Part shown: in pieces, positions 17,882 through 26,671 of the stretch
How the letters are laid out: the number at the start of each line of letters is the position of its first letter
How positions within the stretch are numbered: the stretch's first letter is position 1
Source: an uncultured Tateyamaria sp.
GTDB lineage: Bacteria; Pseudomonadota; Alphaproteobacteria; Rhodobacterales; Rhodobacteraceae
Direction of reading: 5' to 3'
Assembly: GCF_947503415.1 (NCBI RefSeq)
Contig: NZ_CANNDS010000001.1
Coordinates: 1,646,501 to 1,710,500, forward strand
Length of the DNA: 64,000 bases
The notes under the pieces: model-generated
Told to the model about the DNA's origin: nothing
Seen by the model: the letters and a program-made list of their open reading frames with translations, nothing else
The model's database searches: none
Program-made: the position numbers and the translations under genes

Positions 17882-19143
17882 CAGGACACATCCCGCGCAA
17901 GGCGCAAGCCCAGCATTTGCCAGCGTTGATGGGGATAGAAAAAGGTGCGGTAGGTGGCGCGCATCTGTTCGCGTGGTGTGGCACAGGATCCACCGCGCAG
18001 CACGCGCTGGTTGACCATGAACTTGCCATTGTATTCTCCAAGCGCCCCCTCGGGCGGCCGGAAGCCGGGATAGGGGGCAAAGTCGGACGCGGTCCATTCC
18101 CACACATCGCCCCAGATGCCGGGACCGGGCAGGGGGCGCAGTGCACCGATGGCGTCCGCATCACCCATCAGGTTTCCACGCAGGGCCGTGTCCCGGAACG
18201 CCACCTCATGCTCGGCCTCGGTGGGCAGGCGGCCCCCGGCCCAACGGGCGAAGGCATCGGCCTCGTAATAGCTGACATGAACCACGGGCGCGTCCAAGGC
18301 GACGGGTTGCGGCCCGCGCAAGGTGAAGGTCCACCACTCATTGTCCTGGCTCCACCAGTACAGCGGATGAGACCAGCCCTCGCGCTGGGAAACGGCATGG
18401 CCTTCCATCAGCCAGTGACGGACGTCGTCATAGCCGCCGTCTTCCACGAACGCGATCCAGTCGCGGTTGGTGACGGGGCGGTCCGCGATTTCATAGGGGG
18501 TCAGGTAAGTCCTGTGCCGGGGTCCCTCGCAATCATAGGCAAAGCCCGGCCCATCATGCCCGATCTCGACCAATCCACCGTCGTGGCGGGTAAAGGTCAA
18601 TGAGACCTCGGACGTCACAGGCAGCGGCGCAGGGTCCTTGTAGGTGGGCATCAGTGGATTGAAGCTGAGCCCGTGCAACAGGTCTGTGACCAGAAGCTCC
18701 TGATGCTGCATCTCGTGATGGCAGCCCAGTTCGACCAGCCCGGCAATGTCGTCGCAGTCATCTCGGCGGGCGGTCAGCAGATCGGACAGGCTATCCTCCA
18801 CATGAGCGCGGTAGGACCGCACCGCCTCGCCGCCCGGACGGGACACAAGGCCCCGCTTGTCGCGCGCATGGCGCGGACCGGCTTGGGTGTAATACGAATT
18901 GAACAAAAATGCGAAGCGGTCATCGGGCGAGGTGTATCCGGGCACGCGCGGCTTCAGAATGAACTCCTCGAAGAACCACGTCGTGTGGGCCAGATGCCAT
19001 TTCGCGGGCGAGGCATCCTCCATGCTTTGCAACATCGTGTCTTCGGGCGTGAGCGGGGCGGCCAGCGCATCGGTTCTTGTGCGCGTACGCGTGAACAGGT
19101 CCATGGCCTGGTTTGGAGCCAGGGGGGCAGACAAGGCGGTCAT
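17881..19143 (-). CDS. egtB: Hercynylcysteine sulfoxide synthase EgtB
   Basis: 420 aa non-heme iron oxygenase that couples hercynine to a thiol. The N-terminal DinB-like domain provides the three-His iron site (WHLAHTTWF with His50/His53; CHHEMQH with His143 and His147). The C-terminal FGE-sulfatase fold has the WEWTASDF and RGGSCATP blocks. ATG 19143 is chosen because the domain begins there; the longer frame to 19518 runs into the divergent LysR gene. No egtA, egtC or egtE is present, as in many proteobacterial two-gene pathways. Confidence 0.95.
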   Translation of the reverse strand: MTALSAPLAPNQAMDLFTRTRTRTDALAAPLTPEDTMLQSMEDASPAKWHLAHTTWFFEEFILKPRVPGYTSPDDRFAFLFNSYYTQAGPRHARDKRGLVSRPGGEAVRSYRAHVEDSLSDLLTARRDDCDDIAGLVELGCHHEMQHQELLVTDLLHGLSFNPLMPTYKDPAPLPVTSEVSLTFTRHDGGLVEIGHDGPGFAYDCEGPRHRTYLTPYEIADRPVTNRDWIAFVEDGGYDDVRHWLMEGHAVSQREGWSHPLYWWSQDNEWWTFTLRGPQPVALDAPVVHVSYYEADAFARWAGGRLPTEAEHEVAFRDTALRGNLMGDADAIGALRPLPGPGIWGDVWEWTASDFAPYPGFRPPEGALGEYNGKFMVNQRVLRGGSCATPREQMRATYRTFFYPHQRWQMLGLRLARDVS

Positions 19144-19349
19144 GTGGGGAAAGCTCCTTGAATCAGGACAGTTAACAGGGCGCAGGGGCGGTCTGCGCCG
19201 CGACTCGGTACAGTCCATAGTTGACAGGAATTTTTGGCAGGACCACACCTCACACGAGAAAGTGTAGCGCGTTGGTTTTGCGAGTGGTACAGCCAATATT
19301 TGGCCATGGCGGATAGTTACCGATCCAAGTGGGGGTGAGGATGCCGGAT
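19144..19349. promoter_or_regulatory. Divergent promoter region egtB / LysR gene
   Basis: A 206-bp gap between divergent starts, more A/T-rich near 19200-19320. It must hold both promoters. I see no certain operator. Confidence 0.4.
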
Positions 19350-20219
19350 ATGAACTGGGACCAGATGCGGGTACTTCTGGCGATCCACCGGGCGGGCAGC
19401 CTGCGTGGGGCAGCGACCGATCTGAACGTGAACCACGCGACCGTCGCGCGGGCGTTGCAGGGGGCAGAAGGTAGCCTTGGCACACGCCTGTTCGATCGCT
19501 CTGCCCGCGGTCTGACACTGACGCAACCGGGCGAGATGCTGTTGCCCCACGCCGAAGAGATGGAGCGGCGAATGCTCGAAGTGCAGCGCCGTCTGACAGG
19601 GCTTGATAGCGTGCCCAGCGGGACGGTGCGTGTCAGTCTGCCACCATCTTTCGGGCACAAGTTCTTCGTGTCGATCCTGGCGGAATTCACGGCGCAATAC
19701 CCCGACATCCGCGTAGACGTGGTCGCGACCAACAAGATCTCTGACCTGTCACGGCAAGAGGCGGATGTGTCTGTCCGGGCGGCCAACAAGATCGATGATG
19801 ACCTCGTCGGGCGCCGTGTGGTCGACTATGTGAACGCGGCCTTTGCCACGCCGGATTACATCGCCGCGCACCCCGATCTTGTCGAGACGCAAGGCCAAGG
19901 CGCGCATTGGATCGGGTGGGGCGGTGATGACAGCTGGATCGCTCAGACACCGTTGCCCAAGGCGCAACCGCGCCACAAATTGCCTGAGATTTTCATGCAG
20001 ACCGAGGCGGCGGCCGCAGGCCTGGGCATGGCGTGGGTGCCAGCGTTTCTTGCCGATCCGCATCCGGATCTGGTGCGCGTGCCGGGCGTGCCGGCTGGTC
20101 CGGGCCGTGGGGTGTGGATTTTGCTGCATGGCGACCTGCGGCGCAGTGCGCGCGTCCGCGCATTTGTGGATTTTGTGGCCGCGTGGATCACCGCGCGACG
20201 GTCCCTGTTTACGTCCTGA
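19350..20219 (+). CDS. LysR-family transcriptional regulator beside egtBD
   Basis: 289 aa. The winged helix starts MNWDQMRVLLAIHRAGSLRG and the effector domain is of the LysR type. ATG 19350 fits best: GGTGAGG lies nine bases upstream and the family usually begins MNWD. ATG 19341 or GTG 19329 would add three or seven residues. It is divergent from egtB, so it may set ergothioneine gene expression. It ends three bases from the convergent lipoprotein gene. Confidence 0.9.
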   Translation: MNWDQMRVLLAIHRAGSLRGAATDLNVNHATVARALQGAEGSLGTRLFDRSARGLTLTQPGEMLLPHAEEMERRMLEVQRRLTGLDSVPSGTVRVSLPPSFGHKFFVSILAEFTAQYPDIRVDVVATNKISDLSRQEADVSVRAANKIDDDLVGRRVVDYVNAAFATPDYIAAHPDLVETQGQGAHWIGWGGDDSWIAQTPLPKAQPRHKLPEIFMQTEAAAAGLGMAWVPAFLADPHPDLVRVPGVPAGPGRGVWILLHGDLRRSARVRAFVDFVAAWITARRSLFTS

Positions 20220-20222
20220 AGA

Positions 20223-21191
20223 TCAGCGCGTCGGCACGCTGCGGGCCTGATCGCCCCCCAGATAGCGCGCACTGTTGCGACCGTCTGCCGGGCGCAAAAG
20301 CGAGGCGCGCTGCCATGGCGCGTCCGGCAGCAACACGGCGCGTCGCGCCACGAAGCGACCCGTGTATGGCCCGAAATATACGGCGCGTCTGCTGGCAAAT
20401 CCACCAAGCTGCAAGCGCTGGTCAAAGCTGTGACCCAGACCTGCGACCCGGAAGCCGGGTGCCGTTGCGACAGGCTCAAGATACCCTTCGACCGACAATT
20501 GGCGCAGCGTGTTGCCCCCTTCGCGGAAGCGGCCAAAATCGAGCGATGAGACCTGTAGCGTTCCGTGCGTGAACTGGCCTTTCGCAACAACGAATTGGCT
20601 GGAGATCAGGCTCCGACCGGGCGGCGGTGTGAGTGGTGTTTGCCCGATACGCCAGCCCTCGGACGCCGATCCGGTCAAAACGCCCGATACGATGTCTTCG
20701 CCCTGTGGCGCGGATTGCAAAAGACTGGCCTGGACCGATCCATCCGACTGCCAGATGCCGCTGACCGTGACCCGCTCGCCTGCGTTTGCGGCGGCGTTTG
20801 TCAGGCCAAGAACGGGCGTGCTGTTCACCGAGTATCCCGAACCCTGCCGCAAGAGGATGCCAGTCAACGGGTCATCAATGTCGATGCGTTGGGCTTCAAA
20901 CCGGCCAAGCCGGGCACGGGCCAGCGTCGTCAGCGTGCGACCGGGCACAAGCATGCTGTCGCCCCCGCGCCGGTTTGCGTCGAAAATGCGGGTGGAGGAC
21001 GTCACCTCGACCCGAAGGCCGTTCACAAGCACGCTGCCGCTGCCTGTCATCAGTCCAACGATGCCGGTGCCGCCGATCCCGCCTTCAAACGGATCGTCAC
21101 CTAGTTGGGAGGTGGAAATGGCCGGGGCGCATGCTGTCAACGCGGTGCCGCCCAAAAGCCCAAGCGCAGTGCGTCTTGTCAAACGTGTCAC
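20223..21191 (-). CDS. DUF5666-type lipoprotein with twin-arginine signal
   Basis: 322 aa. The N-terminus TRRTALGLLGGTALTACAP combines a twin arginine and a lipobox ending in Cys21, so it is probably exported folded and lipidated. The remainder is beta-rich with repeated OB-like segments (GTGIVGLMTGSGSVLVNGLR; RLGRFEAQRIDI; GERVTVSGIW), as in DUF5666 proteins. Function unknown. It overlaps the upstream DUF6502 gene by ATGA. Confidence 0.8.
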   Translation of the reverse strand: MTRLTRRTALGLLGGTALTACAPAISTSQLGDDPFEGGIGGTGIVGLMTGSGSVLVNGLRVEVTSSTRIFDANRRGGDSMLVPGRTLTTLARARLGRFEAQRIDIDDPLTGILLRQGSGYSVNSTPVLGLTNAAANAGERVTVSGIWQSDGSVQASLLQSAPQGEDIVSGVLTGSASEGWRIGQTPLTPPPGRSLISSQFVVAKGQFTHGTLQVSSLDFGRFREGGNTLRQLSVEGYLEPVATAPGFRVAGLGHSFDQRLQLGGFASRRAVYFGPYTGRFVARRAVLLPDAPWQRASLLRPADGRNSARYLGGDQARSVPTR

Positions 21192-22042
21192 GGGTCTTGG
21201 GCCTTCTCGTCTTGGTCCGCATCAGCGGTGTCTTCGCGGTAGAAGTAAATGCCCAGACGATAGCGTTGTCGAGGGCCGGGCGCATCTTTACTGTCGCGGT
21301 GCAGGGCGCTGGACTGGCGGTTCAGGTCTTCCAACATGGCTTGAGCCTGCGCGCGCGCCGCGGTCTCGATGGCATCCACGGCCTCTGGCGGGAGTTGGTT
21401 GTAGAACACCGCCCGCTCGAAGAACGGAGGGGTTTCTGCCAGCAGGTTCTCTGTCGCCGCGGCGAGATGATCCCCCACATTGGCAGCAAAGAACGCTTCC
21501 TTGTCCGGAGCATTGCCGGTGCCGACAATGGCATCGGCTTCCAATTGCAGCAGCCCATCAGGTGTTTCGGTGACAAGGCCTGCGTTCTGCAACTCATCCA
21601 GTACGGTGCGCGGTCGCACGTCGCGGCTGACGGAGCGGACAAGTGTTTCGAAGTCGGGGCCGCTGTCCACCTGCCGGGGCAGCAAGATGGGCGTGCCGGT
21701 GGCCTCGGTGAAGTCCGGGGCGGACATCCACTGCCCGATCACGGTCGCCAATAACGCGCTTTTTCGGCGGGAAGCTCCCGTTTCGTCGGCACCTTCGGCC
21801 CGGATTGTGCGGATGTCCTTGCGGTGCACGCCGGTCAAAAGGGCGATGCGGCTGTCGGTCAGCGGCTTGTCATCAAGGCGAAAAGACTCCTCCGCCACCT
21901 CGACATAGACCCGTTTCAACAGGCTGTAGACAACCGGGGCCGTCAGGCCGCGCGCAATCATCGTGCGTACCAGTGGGCGCAGTAACCCTCTGAGAATACG
22001 CAGAAATGCGCCGGATACGTCAATGTGCTCGCTTCTTGCCAT
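21188..22042 (-). CDS. DUF6502-like protein, possible DNA-binding regulator
   Basis: 284 aa, cytoplasmic, no membrane segment. Residues about 62-82 (TDSRIALLTGVHRKDIRTIR) look like a helix-turn-helix. I place it in the DUF6502 group from memory of such N-termini followed by a DUF5666 gene; the function is not established. Its start is 18 bp from a 17-bp palindrome, and a second copy lies in the promoter of the divergent fasciclin gene, so it may repress both. ATG 22042 is preferred to 22081, which lies beyond the palindrome. Confidence 0.7.
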   Translation of the reverse strand: MARSEHIDVSGAFLRILRGLLRPLVRTMIARGLTAPVVYSLLKRVYVEVAEESFRLDDKPLTDSRIALLTGVHRKDIRTIRAEGADETGASRRKSALLATVIGQWMSAPDFTEATGTPILLPRQVDSGPDFETLVRSVSRDVRPRTVLDELQNAGLVTETPDGLLQLEADAIVGTGNAPDKEAFFAANVGDHLAAATENLLAETPPFFERAVFYNQLPPEAVDAIETAARAQAQAMLEDLNRQSSALHRDSKDAPGPRQRYRLGIYFYREDTADADQDEKAQDP

Positions 22043-22060
22043 GGCATAACAATACGTCGT

Positions 22061-22077
22061 GTGGAAAATTTTTCCAC
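22061..22077. promoter_or_regulatory. 17-bp palindrome, copy 1 (operator candidate)
   Basis: GTGGAAAATTTTTCCAC: perfect 8-bp arms around one base. It lies just upstream of the DUF6502 gene start at 22042. Confidence 0.7.
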
Positions 22078-22120
22078 GCAAAACCTTGAATTCTTCGGGG
22101 GCTGCGTCACTTCGTCATCC

Positions 22121-22137
22121 GTGGGAAATATTCCCAC
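22121..22137. promoter_or_regulatory. 17-bp palindrome, copy 2 (operator candidate)
   Basis: GTGGGAAATATTCCCAC: 7-bp arms around ATA. Shared consensus with copy 1 is GTGGRAAATWTTYCCAC; centres are 60 bp apart. It abuts a -10 box. Confidence 0.7.
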
Positions 22138-22138
22138 A

Positions 22139-22144
22139 TATAAT
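22139..22144 (+). promoter_or_regulatory. -10 box TATAAT of the fasciclin operon
   Basis: Exact TATAAT starting two bases after palindrome copy 2, 45 bp before the fasciclin lipoprotein start. A protein on the palindrome would cover the -35/-10 spacer. Confidence 0.6.
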
Positions 22145-22188
22145 ATCGGACAGCACGACCCCGTGTCGTGAACTTTGGGAGACTACCT

Positions 22189-22677
22189 ATGAAACGCCGT
22201 TCCTTTATGAAGATGACCGCCGTTGGCGCGGCTCTGGCCACTCTGGGCGCTTGCGCGGAGATGAACACGCAACCCGACATCGTGGATACCGCGATCGCTG
22301 CCGGGTCCTTCAACACATTGGTCGCCGCCGTTCAGGCCGCTGATCTGGTCGACACGCTGAAAAGCCCCGGTCCTTTCACCGTCTTCGCCCCCACGGATGA
22401 AGCATTTGCAGCACTGCCTGCGGGCACCGTCGAAAATCTGCTGAAGCCTGAGAACAAGGACCAGTTGGTCAGCATCCTGACCTACCACGTCGTGCCGGGT
22501 CAGACCCTGTCCTCCGACCTTGCCGGTCAGCGCCTGAGCGTTGCGACCGTAAATGGCGCAAACGTCCATATCGACGGCCGCAACGGTGTGAAGGTCGAGA
22601 AGTCGAACGTGATCCAGGCCGACATTCTGGCCTCGAACGGCGTGATCCACGTGATCGACCGCGTTCTGCTTCCCTAA
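22189..22677 (+). CDS. Fasciclin-domain lipoprotein
   Basis: 162 aa. The start [20 protein letters not shown] runs into a lipobox with Cys21; twin arginine present. One FAS1 domain follows ([49 protein letters not shown]). FAS1 domains serve adhesion or surface interaction. ATG 22189 has GGGAG upstream. It is followed after 29 bp by the RTX-fasciclin gene, so both are probably one operon. Confidence 0.9.
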   Translation: MKRRSFMKMTAVGAALATLGACAEMNTQPDIVDTAIAAGSFNTLVAAVQAADLVDTLKSPGPFTVFAPTDEAFAALPAGTVENLLKPENKDQLVSILTYHVVPGQTLSSDLAGQRLSVATVNGANVHIDGRNGVKVEKSNVIQADILASNGVIHVIDRVLLP

Positions 22678-22706
22678 ACCCTCACCTTCCGGACGGAGAC
22701 TGAATC

Positions 22707-24746
22707 ATGCCAACAACGACATTCACCTTTACCGGATTTGCTGAAAGCGACCTGTCCCAGGGAAACCTGGGGCACGGCTCCGTCTTTACGCAACCGGACG
22801 TCGCGACCCTCGAATTCGAAGTGACCGACAACGACGCCACCCTCAGCGGTGACATTTTTGACTTTTCCATCGACCGACACGGGCAAGAGGCATCAATTCT
22901 GTCTGGCGGAGAAGACGTCGGAACAGGCGCACGGGTCTATGCCGAGCGTGCATTCCACCTCACGGGTTCGGACGGCAACGAATACGTCCTGATCGAGATC
23001 GAGCAGGAACACAGCCACACTGATTATTTCACATATCGTGGCGCCGTGCCGCCTGCTGGCACCGAACTGACGGTGACAGGCGCAGCAGACGTCTTCCACG
23101 TGGCCTACGCAGACCTTGGCGCCGGCGACACGACACAGAACATCGTGGCCATTGCGGCCGGATCTGACGATTTCAACATTCTGGTTCAAGCACTGACTGC
23201 GGCCAATCTGGTCGGAGCCGTGCAGAATTCAAATGATATCACCGTGTTTGCCCCGACAGACGCGGCCTTCACACAACTGGCGGTGGACCTTGGGTTTACC
23301 GGCGACACGTCCGACGAAGATGCCGTATTTGGCGCCATCGCCGCGGCGTTGACCGAACTGGCACCGGACGGCGATCCAATTCCACTGCTCACGGACATCC
23401 TATTGTATCACGTGTCGCCCGGTGCCAGGACGGCGGACGAGATTGCAGACGCAGGAACGATAGACACGTTGCTGACGGGCGCATCCATCGGCGCAGACGG
23501 CACTGAACTGATCGATGCCGAACCGGACATCGAGAACCCGAACATCGTTGTGCCGGATATCACCGCCACAAACGGCACAATCCAGGCCATCGACCGGGTG
23601 CTCTTGCCGCTCGATATTCCCGGCAACACGCCCGAGCCGCCTGAACTGCCGACCCTGACAGGTCTGGTTGCTGCCAGCGGCGGGGTGTTCGACACAGACG
23701 GGACCGACTTCGACATTCTGCTGAACGCGGTTCAGGCCGCCGGGCTTGCAGGCGCGCTGGACGATCCCGAAGCTGACCTGACCGTTTTTGCCCCGAACGA
23801 TGCGGCTTTTGTCGGCTTGGCGACGGCCTTGGGCTTTGCCGGGTCGGACGAGGGAGAGGCGTTCGCCTATATCGTCGATGCGCTGACCTTGCTGAGCGCT
23901 GGCGGCGATCCTATCGCGTTGCTGACGGACATCCTCCTCTATCACGTGTCGCCCGGGTCGCAGGACGCGGACGCAGTGTTGGGGTCCACCACGCTGGACA
24001 CTCTGCTGGGTGCCACCATCGGCGTGGACGGGGCCACCTTGGTCGACAACGACCCCGACGTGCCTGATCCAAACCTGATCGCGACCAACCTTGAGGCATC
24101 CAACGGCATCGCGCATGTCATCGATGGTGTGCTGTTGCCGGTTGACGTGCTGCAAAGCAACGGGCCCGGCCGCGTCGACTTCGTCATTGACGACGACAGT
24201 GGCTCGGTCATCCGCACGGGTTGGAATGACGACTTCGCCTCTGGCAAGGGCGGCAATGATTTCATCCGTCTCGGCAGTGGCAACGATGTCGGACTTGGTG
24301 GTGACGGCGATGACCTCATTCTTGGTGGGCGCGGCAATGATACCATGGACGGCGGTAACGACGATGATCGGCTGTTCGGCGGTTCCAGCGAGGACGTCCT
24401 GATTGGCGGTGATGGCAACGACACTCTGGGTGGCGGGCGTGATGATGACACGCTGGACGGCGGCAATGGCAATGACCGCCTGATCGGCAGCCATGGTGAT
24501 GACGAACTGACCGGAGGCGAAGGCGAGGACATCTTTGTCTTTGGTCGCAGCGGCGGCGACGACCTGATCACCGACTTCACCCAAGGTGAGGACGCCATTG
24601 CCCTGCGCAACTACCATGGCAATGGCGATCGGATGGACATCGTGTCGGACGGCGAAGATGGCGCAGTGATCAGCTACGGGCGCACAACCGTGACGCTCGA
24701 CGGGATCATGGCCGATCAAGTGACCGTCGACGACTTCCTGTTCTGA
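22707..24746 (+). CDS. Secreted RTX protein with two fasciclin domains
   Basis: 679 aa, very acidic, no N-terminal signal. A beta-rich N-terminus (residues 1-135) is followed by two FAS1 domains (about 145-310 and 322-490, each with TVFAP and LLYHVSPG), then RTX calcium repeats (about 504-611, GGxGxDxxx units) and a C-terminal block as in type I secretion substrates. It is probably exported through an RTX transporter encoded elsewhere and acts in adhesion or biofilm. It shares its FAS1 domain type with the preceding lipoprotein. Confidence 0.9.
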   Translation: MPTTTFTFTGFAESDLSQGNLGHGSVFTQPDVATLEFEVTDNDATLSGDIFDFSIDRHGQEASILSGGEDVGTGARVYAERAFHLTGSDGNEYVLIEIEQEHSHTDYFTYRGAVPPAGTELTVTGAADVFHVAYADLGAGDTTQNIVAIAAGSDDFNILVQALTAANLVGAVQNSNDITVFAPTDAAFTQLAVDLGFTGDTSDEDAVFGAIAAALTELAPDGDPIPLLTDILLYHVSPGARTADEIADAGTIDTLLTGASIGADGTELIDAEPDIENPNIVVPDITATNGTIQAIDRVLLPLDIPGNTPEPPELPTLTGLVAASGGVFDTDGTDFDILLNAVQAAGLAGALDDPEADLTVFAPNDAAFVGLATALGFAGSDEGEAFAYIVDALTLLSAGGDPIALLTDILLYHVSPGSQDADAVLGSTTLDTLLGATIGVDGATLVDNDPDVPDPNLIATNLEASNGIAHVIDGVLLPVDVLQSNGPGRVDFVIDDDSGSVIRTGWNDDFASGKGGNDFIRLGSGNDVGLGGDGDDLILGGRGNDTMDGGNDDDRLFGGSSEDVLIGGDGNDTLGGGRDDDTLDGGNGNDRLIGSHGDDELTGGEGEDIFVFGRSGGDDLITDFTQGEDAIALRNYHGNGDRMDIVSDGEDGAVISYGRTTVTLDGIMADQVTVDDFLF

Positions 24747-24774
24747 TCTTCATCAGCCTGTATGCAAAGTGGAG

Positions 24775-24806
24775 ATGGCCGCGCCCCTGGGGTGCGGCCA
24801 TTTCAA
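24775..24806. terminator. Terminator between the RTX gene and phnM
   Basis: ATGGCCGCGCCC, loop, GGTGCGGCCAT then TTTCAATTT. It lies between convergent stops and may serve both strands. Confidence 0.65.
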
Positions 24807-24812
24807 TTTGGG

Positions 24813-25955
24813 TCATGCGACCTGACGGCCTACACTCCACACGTTGCGCGCAACGGCCATTCCGTCATGTTTGGCAAAGCGCACCAGATCAGCCCGTCGT
24901 CTCAAGGCAATCTGGCCACGGTCGGACAGACCCACGGACCGGGCCGGTGCGTCGGTCACCGTGGCGATGCCCCGCGCCATGTCGCCCCAGATCTCGCCCA
25001 ACTGGACCGCCGACAGCAACAATGCAGCAGGCACGTAGTCAGATGATACGATGTCCAGCAGGCTGCGGTCAGCAAGCTCTTGCGCTGCGACGTTGCCCGA
25101 ATGCGACCCTCCGCGCACAAGGTTTGGTGCGCCCATGATGATCGCAATGCCAGCGGCACGGCACGCCTCGGCGGCGGCAAGCGTAGTTGGAAACTCCGCC
25201 ATGGCGACCCCGTGGCCCGCAGACACTGCGACCTGATCCGCCGTGGTGTCATCATGGCTGGCCAGCACCGCCCCCAAACGCCCCGCCTCCGCCACAGCCA
25301 CAGCCTCGTGCTGCGCGCCGAACCGGGTCTGGATGCTTTGCAGATTGGCCACGTGCGCGTCGAATTCTGCATTCGTCAGGTTCCGCTTGCCCATGACGTA
25401 GGCCCGCATCTTGGCAAGATCGCTGAACTGACGCTGCCCCGGCGTGTGATCCATCAGGCTGAGAATTCCGACGCGGTCCTCGGTGCTGAACTCGGACAAT
25501 TCCTCAACCAGCGTTTCGGAACAGATCTCGGCCCGCAGATGCAGCATGTGGCTGATCTTGAGGAACCCCTGCGCCCGCAGCGCCAACATCTCCGACGCCA
25601 AAGCGCGCGCATATTTTGGATACCGGCCCTTGCTCTCGGGGATCGACCCCACGCGCATTGCATCAAAGACGGTGGTAATTCCGGCGCCCGCCAGTTCCCT
25701 GTCATGGGCAAGGATCGCGGGTCCATGCGGCCACGCCACTTTGGGACGGGGTGCGATGTGGCGCTCCAGATTGTCGGTGTGCAATTCGATCAGGCCGGGG
25801 GCAAGATAGTCGCCACCGCAATCCAGTGCCCCTGCCGGGACCGCCGCGCCCGTGCCGATCTCTGCAATCAGCCCCTCTCGCACAACGACATGGCCGGTGA
25901 TGACCTCCTTTGGCAGCACCAGCTTGGCGTTGGCGAGGATCGTATCTTGTGTCAT
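24813..25955 (-). CDS. phnM: Alpha-D-ribose 1-methylphosphonate 5-triphosphate diphosphatase PhnM
   Basis: 380 aa amidohydrolase-fold enzyme that releases diphosphate from ribose 1-methylphosphonate 5-triphosphate in the C-P lyase pathway. Typical blocks are APGLIELHTDNLERH (metal site), HGPAILAHDRELAGAGITTVFDA, LHLRAEI, ASHDDTT and MGAPNLVRGGSHSGNVAA. It is cytoplasmic. The C-P lyase core (phnGHIJKL) is not in this window. It is divergent from the DUF1045 gene with only 35 bp between starts. Confidence 0.95.
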   Translation of the reverse strand: MTQDTILANAKLVLPKEVITGHVVVREGLIAEIGTGAAVPAGALDCGGDYLAPGLIELHTDNLERHIAPRPKVAWPHGPAILAHDRELAGAGITTVFDAMRVGSIPESKGRYPKYARALASEMLALRAQGFLKISHMLHLRAEICSETLVEELSEFSTEDRVGILSLMDHTPGQRQFSDLAKMRAYVMGKRNLTNAEFDAHVANLQSIQTRFGAQHEAVAVAEAGRLGAVLASHDDTTADQVAVSAGHGVAMAEFPTTLAAAEACRAAGIAIIMGAPNLVRGGSHSGNVAAQELADRSLLDIVSSDYVPAALLLSAVQLGEIWGDMARGIATVTDAPARSVGLSDRGQIALRRRADLVRFAKHDGMAVARNVWSVGRQVA

Positions 25956-25990
25956 GTGGCTGTCATCTCACGCTGGAAAGGGGATGGGAT

Positions 25991-26671
25991 ATGTACACGC
26001 GCTACGCCATTTACCACACACCCGAAGCGGGCACACCGCTGGCGGAGCTTGGCGCGGCGTGGCTCGGTTGGGACAGCGCCCAAGGGTCGGCCCGCGCGCA
26101 CCCGAACATCGATGGGGTAGACGTCGCGGCAGTCACCGCCACGCCCCGCAAATACGGGTTCCACGGTACGATCAAGCCGCCCTTCCGACTTGCCGAAGGG
26201 TGCAGCATTGATGAAATGCAGGGCGCGCTTGCCACCGTATGTGCCGATACCGCCCCCGTCACGCTGACGGGTCTGCAACTGGCGCAACTCGGCCGTTTCC
26301 TCGCGCTTGTTCCCACGGGGGATGCCAATGACCTCGGCGCGTTGGCGGCCCGCGTGGTGCAGGACCTCGACACCTTCCGCGCCCCATTGTCGGAGGCCGA
26401 ATTGTCGAAACGCCGGACGAGACGCCTGTCGCCGGCGCAAGACGCGTATCTCATGCGCTGGGGCTATCCATACGTGCTCGACCAGTTCCGCTTTCACATG
26501 ACGCTGAGCGGCAATCTGGACAAGGCAACGGCGCAGCAGGCCGAAGCGGCTTTGAACCAGTTGCTCACCCCCATCGCCCTCACACCCTACCGCATCGCCG
26601 GGCTGACGCTTCTGGGCGAGGATGCCGAGGGTATGTTTCACCACATTCATCACTACGCCCTGACCGGATAA
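25991..26671 (+). CDS. DUF1045 2H-phosphoesterase of phosphonate clusters
   Basis: 226 aa with the two HxT motifs of the 2H phosphoesterase fold: FHGTIKPP near residue 57 and FHMTLSG near residue 173. The family is linked to C-P lyase operons and may open the ribosyl-1,2-cyclic phosphate made by PhnJ, replacing PhnP; this step is inference. ATG 25991 sits where homology starts. The 3' end overlaps convergent phnN by 19 bases. Confidence 0.85.
   Translation: MYTRYAIYHTPEAGTPLAELGAAWLGWDSAQGSARAHPNIDGVDVAAVTATPRKYGFHGTIKPPFRLAEGCSIDEMQGALATVCADTAPVTLTGLQLAQLGRFLALVPTGDANDLGALAARVVQDLDTFRAPLSEAELSKRRTRRLSPAQDAYLMRWGYPYVLDQFRFHMTLSGNLDKATAQQAEAALNQLLTPIALTPYRIAGLTLLGEDAEGMFHHIHHYALTG

Noticed and set aside
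17882..18103. N-terminal extension of EgtD
   Set aside because: The extra 74 residues lie entirely inside egtB in another frame; the overlapping TGATG start is better.
22893..24719. Long minus-strand frame opposite the RTX-fasciclin gene
   Set aside because: Repetitive shadow caused by acidic codons; the plus protein has clear FAS1 and RTX motifs.
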